Positions 1 to 5,905 of a DNA stretch of 20,355 nt are shown one piece after another. Position 1 is the stretch's first letter; each line of letters starts with the position of its first letter. Made by a program: the position numbers and the translations under genes. This DNA comes from Christensenella sp036660175 (GTDB taxonomy: Bacteria > Bacillota > Clostridia > Christensenellales > Christensenellaceae), in the NCBI GenBank assembly GCA_036660175.1, contig JAVXBD010000022.1, positions 1 through 20,355 on the forward strand, read 5' to 3'. The notes beneath the pieces are model-generated. The model was not told where the DNA came from and did no database searches. It saw nothing but the letters and a program-made list of their open reading frames with translations.

Positions 1-289
1 TTTATGAAGAACTCTGCTGTTTTTAGCATACAAGAAATAGGTGCTTTCTGACGGCGATATAAACGATAGACGACCGCCGCCTATGATGAATGGAAACAGT
101 GAAAAACATGCTAAATTTGTGTGCGAGTATAGGGCTTGCAAACAGATAAAAAACGAATGAAAAAGTAACAAGCTGAAAGCATGGCTTTGCGGGCAGAAAG
201 GATAGAGAAAAACGAGAAAATACTCTTTTTACTTGCCCAACATTTATATTAGAACCTAAATAATGAAACACATTTGTTGAAATTGCTCT
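1..289. other. Left-edge stretch with no supportable gene
   Basis: I see no gene here that I can defend. On the minus strand a frame stays open from about position 229 to the window edge and reads as hydrophobic, but it has no ATG start or ribosome site. An overlapping GTG-started minus frame at about 23-271 has only a poor ribosome site and a basic, non-family-like C-terminus. On the plus strand, bases 1-51 could be the last 16 codons of a gene ending in TGA at 49-51. No clear terminator hairpin is visible between this stretch and the membrane-protein stop at 290. The real content depends on sequence to the left. Confidence 0.4.
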
Positions 290-745
290 TTATTTTTGGA
301 CTTTTTTGGTAAAGAATGCAGATAAAAAACAGATGCTTGCACCAGCCATTGCAAAGCCAAGTCCAGTATAGAGCATACCCAGATAAATTGGCGGCAGAAT
401 GCCAGTATTACGGAGAATGATTCCCAGCGTAATCATGCAAGCCATGATGATGTAGCCTTTCACATCAAAAAAAGCAAACATACATATTTTTTCCTTCTCA
501 AAGTTTTTGATGCGTGACAGGTGTTTTTTGTACAGCCTAAAAAATACAAATTTAAAAAAGAGTCCGAAAACAACGACTGCAATTACGATATTTAACCAAA
601 CAATTGTCAGATTATCAAACATAGCGGGCATGCCGATGCTTAAAATGGCTGTAGCAGCGATGCCCCATACGATGCCTGCAAATAAAGGCAGAAATTTGGT
701 GCGCACACGTGGCGCAGGTTTTTGTTTGACAGTTGATTCATTCAT
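290..745 (-). CDS. Uncharacterised four-helix membrane protein coupled to a ferredoxin-like gene
   Basis: A 151-residue integral membrane protein that I do not recognise as a named family. A basic N-terminus precedes two hydrophobic helices (about residues 20-40 and 45-68), a basic loop carrying RLYKKHLSRIKNFEKEK, and two more helices (about 93-112 and 117-142), ending in KKVQK. The start is the ATG at 745-743, which shares the ATGA overlap with the stop of the upstream iron-sulfur gene. A longer reading frame from 859 lies entirely inside that gene and is rejected. The overlap implies translational coupling, so a membrane partner or anchor for the iron-sulfur protein is a reasonable inference. 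No catalytic motif or heme-binding signature is visible. Existence is well supported; function is unknown. Confidence 0.8.
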   Translation of the reverse strand: MNESTVKQKPAPRVRTKFLPLFAGIVWGIAATAILSIGMPAMFDNLTIVWLNIVIAVVVFGLFFKFVFFRLYKKHLSRIKNFEKEKICMFAFFDVKGYIIMACMITLGIILRNTGILPPIYLGMLYTGLGFAMAGASICFLSAFFTKKVQK

Positions 746-1449
746 ACTGATTCTTCGATGATTGCTCCGTCGGTGGAAAGGGTAACAACTTGCCAAGGAA
801 TCATTTTCTGTGAGTTTTGCAGTGCTGTTTTGACAGCATTTACAATTCCGCCACAGCATGGAACAGACATTCTGACCACTGTGATGCTCTTGATGTTGTT
901 GCTTTGTAAAATCTCCGTGAGCTTATCAGCATAATCTCCTTCGTCTAATTTTGGACAGCCAATTAAGGTTATTTTATTTTTAATAAATTTGTTATGAAAA
1001 TCTCCGTATGCAAACGCTGTACAGTCTGCCGCAATCAAAAGATGAGCGTTGCTTAAATAGGGTGCATTTGTGGGTACAAGCTTGATTTGTACAGGCCACT
1101 GATTCAGCATAGAGTGTATTGCTGTTGCTTGCTGTGGCGCACTATAATTCTGCGTATGTTCTATTTTTTTTGCGTGCGTTCCTGCACAGCCACAGGCAAG
1201 CGGAGGTAATTCCTTTTGCTGAGCGGATTTGACAGCCTTTTCATCAAATGCAGCAGCCTCACGTTCTTCAAAAGAAATGGCATCTGTTGGACATACGGGC
1301 AGGCAGTTTCCAAGACCGTCGCAATAATCATCACGCAACAAGGCGGCCTTACCGCCAACCATACCAATTGCACCCTCGGCACAGGCACTCACGCACAAAC
1401 CACAGCCGTTGCATTTATCTTGATCAATCGTAATAATTTTTCTTTTCAT
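742..1449 (-). CDS. Dicluster 4Fe-4S ferredoxin-type protein with Cys-rich C-terminal domain
   Basis: A 235-residue cytoplasmic iron-sulfur protein, probably an electron carrier or redox subunit. Residues 1-60 form a bacterial ferredoxin module. The first site is regular (C13, C16, C19, C23). The second reads CDGLGNCLPVCP, giving C43, C49 and C53 with Leu at 46 where the second ligand of a standard CxxCxxCxxxCP motif would be. A linker contains C86 and C88 (CGC). The C-terminal domain (about 115-235) has an alpha/beta look with C143, C165 and a C198-C199 pair followed by GG. The start ATG at 1449 has AGAGGT seven bases upstream. It is the first gene of a two-gene operon with the membrane protein. 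A Crp/Fnr-type palindrome upstream suggests activation by the regulator at 2550. The exact partner reaction is not determinable. Confidence 0.85.
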   Translation of the reverse strand: MKRKIITIDQDKCNGCGLCVSACAEGAIGMVGGKAALLRDDYCDGLGNCLPVCPTDAISFEEREAAAFDEKAVKSAQQKELPPLACGCAGTHAKKIEHTQNYSAPQQATAIHSMLNQWPVQIKLVPTNAPYLSNAHLLIAADCTAFAYGDFHNKFIKNKITLIGCPKLDEGDYADKLTEILQSNNIKSITVVRMSVPCCGGIVNAVKTALQNSQKMIPWQVVTLSTDGAIIEESV

Positions 1450-1503
1450 TTTTGTTACCTCTTATCTTTCTGATACGATAAACCGAATTGGTCATCTTCA
1501 TAC

Positions 1504-1509
1504 AGTATA
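1504..1509 (-). promoter_or_regulatory. Predicted -10 element of the ferredoxin/membrane-protein operon
   Basis: Read on the minus strand this is TATACT. If it occupies -12 to -7, the transcript starts at about 1497, giving a leader of roughly 48 nt before the ATG at 1449. The hexamer 17 bp upstream is CGCTAT, a poor -35. A weak -35 is what an activator-dependent promoter would show, and the palindrome at 1532-1545 is then centred at -41.5. Confidence 0.5.
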
Positions 1510-1531
1510 AGGGATAAATAAAAAATATAGC

Positions 1532-1545
1532 GTTGCATTTGCAAC
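1532..1545. promoter_or_regulatory. Crp/Fnr-type operator candidate, site 1 (activator position)
   Basis: A perfect inverted repeat, GTTGCATTTGCAAC, readable as 5-bp half-sites GTTGC and GCAAC separated by 4 bp. That is the 14-bp geometry of FNR-family boxes. An identical 14-mer occurs at 2522-2535 before the Crp/Fnr gene. Relative to the start predicted from the TATACT at 1504-1509, the centre falls at -41.5, the textbook class II activation position. Confidence 0.65.
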
Positions 1546-1566
1546 AAAAAAAAGAAAGCGTGGCGG

Positions 1567-1929
1567 TTATTCATCTAAAAAGTTCGTATCCTCCACAAAA
1601 CTTCCGTCATCATCACGATAATATGCTGTGTTATAGGGTGCATCAAGCAAGGGTATGATGTCGGGGTCATAGTTGCAGAGCGTGTTGATGGTGAAGATAT
1701 TGTGGTTTTCGGGAGTGTTCATATATGATTCGTCCTCATCACCAGCAAGAAAAACCCAGCCGCTGTCGGGCAAATCGGCAAGCGGCTCATCTCGATACAT
1801 ATATCCGATTTTGTATTGGTGAAGTGATATTTTATTGCTGACGATACAGCCATTGAGCGGATTTTTTACCAAGTTCTGTTCTTCTCTTTTAAGAGAAGGG
1901 AAAAAGTCTTTTTCGTTTGTGGTTGTCAT
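1567..1929 (-). CDS. DUF2185 (Imm33-like) domain protein
   Basis: A 120-residue soluble, acidic protein. Residues about 28-105 match my memory of the DUF2185 family: a CIVSNKI strand, the KIGYMYRDEP segment, the SGWVFLAGDEDESYM segment, and TLCNYDPDIIPLLD near the end. Members are usually annotated as hypothetical; some belong to the Imm33-like immunity group, but no toxin gene is adjacent here. The ATG at 1929 is preceded by AAGGAG, which overlaps the last codons and stop of the upstream PNPOx-like gene, so the two are almost certainly co-translated. Family assignment is fairly confident; molecular role is unknown. Confidence 0.8.
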   Translation of the reverse strand: MTTTNEKDFFPSLKREEQNLVKNPLNGCIVSNKISLHQYKIGYMYRDEPLADLPDSGWVFLAGDEDESYMNTPENHNIFTINTLCNYDPDIIPLLDAPYNTAYYRDDDGSFVEDTNFLDE

Positions 1930-1933
1930 AGAA

Positions 1934-2410
1934 TTACTCCTTTTTTTGTGGTTGATTCTGTTTTCCAGTGATGTGTGAAATCTTTATTTTTACAACTGCA
2001 GTGTGCGCTAAGTACTGATTGATTGCCTCATCAAAACGATCTAAGCGGGACGCTGCAAATTTTTTACAAAGCTCTTTTAATACAAAAATCTTCTGCTTTT
2101 GGTCCTCTATTAGCTGTGCTGAGCCAAACGCAACGGCACTTTCGTATTGAGTGGTATAAGCATCAGGAAGAAGCATTGTGCCGCCTACGCAAGTGATACA
2201 CACCTGAGGGTTTTTCAGAAGATTAGAAAGCTTATATCCTGCCAGGGCACAATGAAAATACACATCGCCCTCTATTACAACGGGTGAAATCGGCACGCAA
2301 TATGGCTGATGCTCTGTGGAGGTTGCAATAAACGCATATTCGCAGTTTGTAAGCAGCTCCAGCGCAAATTCTTTTGAAGTTTCTCTGCTTTTTAATCGCA
2401 TTTCATTCAT
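1934..2410 (-). CDS. Pyridoxamine 5'-phosphate oxidase-like flavin-binding protein
   Basis: A 158-residue protein of the PNPOx-like split-barrel fold, resembling the NimA-type nitroimidazole-resistance/FMN-binding group rather than true PdxH. Supporting features are the N-terminal helix, the strand pair CEYAFIATSTEHQPYCVPIS (about residues 23-42), the strand VYFHCALAGYKLSNLL containing the expected small-residue/basic segment (about 51-66), and a Val-rich C-terminal strand (VVKIKISHITGK). Members bind FMN or F420/heme and catalyse poorly defined reductions. It is first in a pair with the DUF2185 gene, 4 bp downstream, and divergent from the Crp/Fnr regulator 139 bp away. The ATG at 2410 lacks a ribosome site. 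A second ATG three codons in (2401) is no better. Confidence 0.8.
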   Translation of the reverse strand: MNEMRLKSRETSKEFALELLTNCEYAFIATSTEHQPYCVPISPVVIEGDVYFHCALAGYKLSNLLKNPQVCITCVGGTMLLPDAYTTQYESAVAFGSAQLIEDQKQKIFVLKELCKKFAASRLDRFDEAINQYLAHTAVVKIKISHITGKQNQPQKKE

Positions 2411-2416
2411 ATTCTG

Positions 2417-2445
2417 ATTATAGTTGAAAAATCAGATAAAAACAA
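2417..2445 (-). promoter_or_regulatory. Predicted promoter of the PNPOx-like/DUF2185 pair
   Basis: On the minus strand, TTGTTT (2440-2445) is followed after 17 bp by a perfect TATAAT (2417-2422). The predicted start falls at about 2410, which is the first base of the ATG. That would make the transcript leaderless or nearly so, in line with the missing Shine-Dalgarno sequence. Confidence 0.5.
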
Positions 2446-2478
2446 CAGGCAGGAGTGCGTAAAAAAAGAAAAAATTGC

Positions 2479-2507
2479 TTGATAGGTGATGTGAGTTGGC
2501 GTATACT
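2479..2507 (+). promoter_or_regulatory. Predicted promoter of the Crp/Fnr regulator gene
   Basis: TTGATA (2479-2484), a 17-bp spacer and TATACT (2502-2507) make a strong sigma-A-type promoter. The predicted start is about 2514, which places the palindrome at 2522-2535 just downstream within the leader and before the ribosome site. Confidence 0.65.
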
Positions 2508-2521
2508 AAAGCAAATAAACG

Positions 2522-2535
2522 GTTGCATTTGCAAC
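2522..2535. promoter_or_regulatory. Crp/Fnr-type operator candidate, site 2 (autorepression position)
   Basis: GTTGCATTTGCAAC, identical over 14 bp to the site at 1532-1545 and a perfect palindrome of 6-bp arms around TT. It is centred about 15 bp downstream of the predicted transcription start of the regulator gene and directly precedes the AAAGGAAG ribosome site. Binding here should block initiation or elongation, so negative autoregulation is the natural reading. Confidence 0.65.
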
Positions 2536-2549
2536 GAAAGGAAGCCGCT

Positions 2550-3230
2550 ATGGAGTGGATAGACGTGTTATCCAAAAATAAACTATTTGAAGGTATGAAA
2601 GAGGATACCATTTGGTCCATGCTTTCTTGTTTGGGATATATGCTTAAAAAATATAAAAAAGGTACTTTTGTGTGGCAGGAAGAAAGCCCTATTGATGCCA
2701 TTGGCATACTCGTCAGTGGGCAGGTGCAACTTATCAAAGATGATTTTTTGGGAAAGCGCAGTATTGTTTCGGTGATAAATGCAGGGGAGATGTTTGGTGA
2801 AGCATTTGTGTGCGCTGGATTAAAAAACAGCCCTGTTTGCGTTTTATGCAGCGGGGACAGCGAAATACTTTTTTTGAAGTTTGAAAAATTTTTAAAACCA
2901 TGTCAGAATGCGTGCGTGTTTCATGTGAATTTGATAGAGCGGCTGATGCGCACGATTGCACAAAAAAATGTGCAGCTCAACGGTAAGCTGGATTATTTAT
3001 GCAAGCGTACCATACGTGAAAAACTGACTGCATATCTTTTATCGGAACATAAAAAGCAAAAGAGCAATCCTTTTTTGGTAGATTTCAATAGAAATGAGTT
3101 GGCTGATTTTTTGTGCGTGGACAGAAGTGCAATGTCACGAGAACTTTCAAAAATGAAACAGCAAAAACTGATTGATTATTGGAAAAACAGTTTTAAAATT
3201 ATAAATTTTGATCAAATAAAAATACTGTGA
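2550..3230 (+). CDS. Crp/Fnr-family transcriptional regulator
   Basis: A 226-residue DNA-binding regulator. Residues 10-125 form the cyclic-nucleotide-type beta-barrel (GTFVWQEESP, GILVSGQV, NAGEMFGEAFV), but the Arg-Ser cAMP contact after GEMFGE is absent, so cAMP is unlikely. Residues 128-150 are the dimer helix and 155-226 the winged helix, with FNRNELADFLCVDRSAMSREL as the helix-turn-helix; Ser193 replaces the Glu that reads TGTGA in E. coli CRP. Eight cysteines (27, 88, 97, 100, 118, 122, 151, 189) include a C97-x2-C100 pair in the sensory domain, which could fit a redox or metal-cluster sensor. The ATG at 2550 has AAAGGAAG upstream and is preferred over an in-frame ATG at 2496 that lies within its own promoter. 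The matched palindromes nearby are its likely targets. It resembles clostridial regulators linked to hybrid-cluster protein, but no hcp gene is in the window. Confidence 0.9.
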   Translation: MEWIDVLSKNKLFEGMKEDTIWSMLSCLGYMLKKYKKGTFVWQEESPIDAIGILVSGQVQLIKDDFLGKRSIVSVINAGEMFGEAFVCAGLKNSPVCVLCSGDSEILFLKFEKFLKPCQNACVFHVNLIERLMRTIAQKNVQLNGKLDYLCKRTIREKLTAYLLSEHKKQKSNPFLVDFNRNELADFLCVDRSAMSRELSKMKQQKLIDYWKNSFKIINFDQIKIL

Positions 3231-3244
3231 GAAACGCACAGTAT
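3222..3244. terminator. Bidirectional intrinsic terminator between crp/fnr-type gene and feo operon
   Basis: An 8-bp perfect stem, ATACTGTG (3222-3229) and CACAGTAT (3237-3244), with a 7-nt loop. The plus-strand continuation is CTTTTCTTCTATTTTTTTT, and on the minus strand the stem is followed by TTTTATTTG. Its left arm contains the first two bases of the Crp/Fnr stop codon. It serves two convergent transcription units that end 22 bp apart. Confidence 0.75.
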
Positions 3245-3252
3245 CTTTTCTT

Positions 3253-3426
3253 CTATTTTTTTTCGTTTTTGGGATTTGTGTTTTTAGGGCAGTTTTTGCA
3301 TGAACGGCTGCGGTTACAGTCGCTACAGCCGATGCACTCGCCTTTTTTTCTTTTTTTTATCATGTACCATACCACTGCCGCAATGGCAAGGGCAATCAGT
3401 ATCATTAAAATAATTTCAAGCAGCAT
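3253..3426 (-). CDS. FeoB-associated Cys-rich membrane protein
   Basis: A 57-residue protein with the family's usual design. One N-terminal membrane helix (residues 2-22, MLLEIILMILIALAIAAVVW at the start) is followed by a KKRKKG stop-transfer patch. A cytoplasmic tail follows with five cysteines in the order CIGCSDC, then CKNC (C31, C34, C37, C43, C46). The tail ends in a Lys/Asn-rich stretch. The gene begins at the ATG at 3426, 7 bp past the feoB stop. Its TGAGG ribosome site overlaps that TGA stop codon, so expression is tied to feoB. Family members sit beside FeoB in Bacillota and are thought to help ferrous iron transport; the Cys tail could bind iron or receive it, which is inference. 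It is the last gene of the operon, just before the shared terminator. Confidence 0.9.
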   Translation of the reverse strand: MLLEIILMILIALAIAAVVWYMIKKRKKGECIGCSDCNRSRSCKNCPKNTNPKNEKK

Positions 3427-3433
3427 AGTAACC

Positions 3434-5428
3434 TCAAATGAACAGTGAGCCTATCTGGAAAATTAAAAATGCAACCACCCATGCAATTATCGTTTGATAA
3501 AGCACTGTTAAAAATGCACCTTTGGTACTGCCAAGTTCTCTTCTTGTTGCCGCAAGAGCAGCTACACACGGCATATACAAAAGTGTAAATGCCATAAATG
3601 CAAAGGCAGAAAGCGGTGTAAACAGTGCGCTTAGAGCTTGCTCGCCGCCTGTCAAGACGGATAAAGTACTGATAACCGTTTCTTTTGCGGATAAACCAGT
3701 GATAAGGGCGGTGGAGGCCTGCCAATTGCCAAAGCCAAGAGGTGCAAAGATGGGGGCGATGGCTCTGCCAATGCCTGCAAGCATACTGGTGGAGTTGTCC
3801 GTCACAAAATTAAACTGCCAATCAAACGACTGTAAAAACCAAATGATAATGCTGGCGATAAAAATAATGGTAAAAGCACGAACGATAAAATCCTTTGCCT
3901 TGTCCCACATATGCAGCAGCACGCTTTTTGCAGACGGAAAGCGATAGGCAGGAAGCTCTAATATAAAAGGCACTGGATTTCCTTTAAACAGCGTGTTTTT
4001 AAAAAGAAGCCCCGTTAGGATTGCCACCACAATTCCCAAAACATAGATGGAAGTCATTACAAATCCTTGGTATTGTGCAAAAAATGCAGCAGTAAACAGT
4101 GCGTAAATCGGCACTTTTGCACCACACGACATAAACGGTGTGATGAGTATAGTAAGCTTTCGGTCACGGTCAGAAGCCAAGGTGCGTGTCGCCATAATTG
4201 CAGGAACGCTGCACCCAAATCCAATTAGCATGGGTACAAAAGACCTGCCAGAAAGCCCGATTTTACGCAGCAGACCATCCATGACAAACGCTACACGTGC
4301 CATATATCCGCTGTCCTCCAAGATGGATAAGAAAAAGAATAATATGATAATCACAGGTAAAAACGAAAGTACACTTCCGATTCCTGTAAAGATGCCATCA
4401 ATCAAAAACGAGTGCATCCATGGACTGACTCCCGCATTCAAAAGTGCTTGGCTGGTGGTGTCGGTAAGCAGCGTGATGCCGCTTTCCATACCGTTCTTTA
4501 AAAATTTTCCAATGGAATCAAAGGTCAAAAAGAAAATGAGTGCCATAATGCCGATGAAAATTGGAATTGCCCAGATTTTGTGCGTCAGTACCTTATCAAT
4601 TTTGACAGAACGCTTTGTTTTTTCTGTTTCGTCAGGTTTGATCACACAATCATCGTATAATTTCTCGATAAATGTGTAGCGCATATCGGCAAGTGCAGCC
4701 TCACGGTCGGTACCCGTACCCTGCTCCATTTGGTCAATGATGTGCTGCAAAATATCCTTATCAGAATCATCAAGCTGTAAAACAGCCTCCAAAGGTTCAT
4801 CGCCCTCCACTAGCTTTGATGCCGCAAAACGAGGCGGATAACCTGCTCTTTGGGCATGATCTTCAATCAAATGCGATACGGCATGCAGTGCTTTGTGAAC
4901 TTCACCCGAACAAAAATCAAGCTTTGTAGGAAGCTTTTCATTTTTGATGACATTTCGCACGGTGTCAATCAGTTCTGCAATGCCTTGGTTTTTGGAGGCT
5001 GAGATGGGTACAACGGGAATCCCTAAATCTGTGCTTAATTTTTTGATGTCAATGGTAATGTCGTGCGCACGTACCTCGTCCATCATATTAAGCGCTAAAA
5101 CCATTGGCTTATTAAGTTCGATTAACTGCAATGTCAAATACAAATTTCTTTGTAGGTTGGTTGCGTCAACGATATTGATGATAGCATTTGGATTTTGTGT
5201 TACGATAAAATCTCTTGATACGATTTCTTCAGGTGTATAAGGAGATAAGGAGTAAATTCCAGGCAAATCTACTACGGTCATTTCCTTATGCTCTTTGATT
5301 TTTCCTTCTTTATGTTCGACAGTGACACCCGGAAAATTTCCGACGTGTTGATTAGAACCTGTTAATTGATTAAATAATGTAGTTTTTCCACAGTTTTGGT
5401 TACCGGCAAGTGCGATTAATGCCTTCAT
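3434..5428 (-). CDS. feoB: Ferrous iron transporter FeoB
   Basis: A 664-residue inner-membrane Fe(II) importer with an N-terminal G-domain. Visible GTPase motifs are G1 GNQNCGKT (9-16), G3 DLPG (54-57) and G4 NMMD (114-117), with SAS as G5 in the PVVPISASKNQG segment. The helical regulatory segment follows (about 165-275). The membrane half runs from about 285 to the end, with two gate-type repeats including the conserved GFGCSVPAIMATR and MSCGAKVPIY segments; their Cys residues are candidate iron ligands. Length is slightly short of E. coli FeoB but normal for clostridial forms. The ATG at 5428 overlaps the feoA stop (ATGA), and the Cys-rich partner follows after 7 bp. No frameshift or missing key motif is visible. 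Confidence 0.97.
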   Translation of the reverse strand: MKALIALAGNQNCGKTTLFNQLTGSNQHVGNFPGVTVEHKEGKIKEHKEMTVVDLPGIYSLSPYTPEEIVSRDFIVTQNPNAIINIVDATNLQRNLYLTLQLIELNKPMVLALNMMDEVRAHDITIDIKKLSTDLGIPVVPISASKNQGIAELIDTVRNVIKNEKLPTKLDFCSGEVHKALHAVSHLIEDHAQRAGYPPRFAASKLVEGDEPLEAVLQLDDSDKDILQHIIDQMEQGTGTDREAALADMRYTFIEKLYDDCVIKPDETEKTKRSVKIDKVLTHKIWAIPIFIGIMALIFFLTFDSIGKFLKNGMESGITLLTDTTSQALLNAGVSPWMHSFLIDGIFTGIGSVLSFLPVIIILFFFLSILEDSGYMARVAFVMDGLLRKIGLSGRSFVPMLIGFGCSVPAIMATRTLASDRDRKLTILITPFMSCGAKVPIYALFTAAFFAQYQGFVMTSIYVLGIVVAILTGLLFKNTLFKGNPVPFILELPAYRFPSAKSVLLHMWDKAKDFIVRAFTIIFIASIIIWFLQSFDWQFNFVTDNSTSMLAGIGRAIAPIFAPLGFGNWQASTALITGLSAKETVISTLSVLTGGEQALSALFTPLSAFAFMAFTLLYMPCVAALAATRRELGSTKGAFLTVLYQTIIAWVVAFLIFQIGSLFI

Positions 5429-5667
5429 TGATTTCCTCCCGATAATTTTTCTACCGTGATGTTTTTTGCATCGTCCTTACGCAGTGTCAACTGGTATCCA
5501 CGAACGCATATTTCTATCGGATCGCCCATGGGTGCCATTTTTTGTATGAGAATGTTAGTGCCGGGTGTAAGCCCCATTTCAAGAAGCCGACGACGCAATG
5601 CGCCTTTTCCTCCGATTGCTGTAATCTTTCCCTGTTCTCCAGGAAGTAACGAATCTATGGTGTACAT
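5425..5667 (-). CDS. feoA: Ferrous iron transport protein FeoA
   Basis: An 80-residue cytoplasmic SH3-like protein that supports FeoB. The fold signature is clear: LLPGEQGKITAIGGKGALRR, then LLEMGLTPGTNI and the C-terminal strands MGDPIEICVRGYQLTLRKDDA. The start used is the ATG at 5667, giving a normal length; a longer frame reaching 5739 would run through the promoter. A GGAGG lies at 5679-5683, 11 bases upstream, which is a little far. The stop overlaps the feoB start by four bases. The promoter and candidate metal-repressor box lie directly upstream, and the DtxR-family gene is divergently arranged beyond them. Confidence 0.93.
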   Translation of the reverse strand: MYTIDSLLPGEQGKITAIGGKGALRRRLLEMGLTPGTNILIQKMAPMGDPIEICVRGYQLTLRKDDAKNITVEKLSGGNQ

Positions 5668-5694
5668 ATGATGTAAAACCTCCGAACTGTAAAT

Positions 5695-5710
5695 GTTAGC
5701 CACGGTTAAC
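5695..5710. promoter_or_regulatory. Candidate DtxR-family operator at the feoA promoter
   Basis: Imperfect palindrome GTTAGC-CACG-GTTAAC with 5 of 6 arm bases matching. It covers the predicted feoA transcription start (about 5704) and abuts the -10 hexamer, an ideal repressor position. GTTAG half-sites resemble those in DtxR/IdeR iron boxes, and a DtxR-family gene lies 196 bp away. Confidence 0.5.
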
Positions 5711-5739
5711 ATAATATAGGATTTTGAAAGATTTGTCAA
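5711..5739 (-). promoter_or_regulatory. Strong promoter of the feoA-feoB operon
   Basis: Minus-strand TTGACA (5734-5739, perfect consensus), 17-bp spacer, and TATTAT (5711-5716). The predicted start is about 5704, giving a leader of about 37 nt. A strong promoter under a repressor fits an iron-starvation-induced uptake operon. Confidence 0.75.
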
Positions 5740-5827
5740 TAGATTTTCATACGATATTTTTAAAAATACGAAATTTTAATAAGAACATTACTGTTTAAAA
5801 ATGCTGCTGTAAAGTTTTTATATTATG

Positions 5828-5836
5828 TGGTATACT
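5828..5836 (+). promoter_or_regulatory. Extended -10 promoter of the DtxR-family gene
   Basis: TGG followed by TATACT (5831-5836) forms an extended -10 element, with no convincing -35. The predicted start is about 5843, leaving a 63-nt leader. No copy of the palindrome at 5695-5710 is seen here, so autoregulation is not supported by sequence. Confidence 0.45.
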
Positions 5837-5905
5837 AAGTTCAATTTAAAAACCGTAATGAATCGATGTGTATGGGATAAAAGCAAATAAAAAGGGAGCA
5901 AAACA

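Noticed and set aside
23..271. Minus-strand 82-codon frame with a hydrophobic middle
   Set aside because: GTG start without a good ribosome site, basic and non-family-like C-terminus, and no recognised motif.
3227..3448. Plus-strand reading frame of 73 codons after the Crp/Fnr gene
   Set aside because: It begins within the terminator and lies opposite the FeoB-associated Cys-rich gene, whose family pattern, ribosome site and spacing are convincing on the minus strand.
5755..5768. TATTTTTAAAAATA palindrome upstream of the feoA promoter
   Set aside because: Low-complexity A/T symmetry expected by chance; more likely an AT-rich UP-type stretch than a specific operator.
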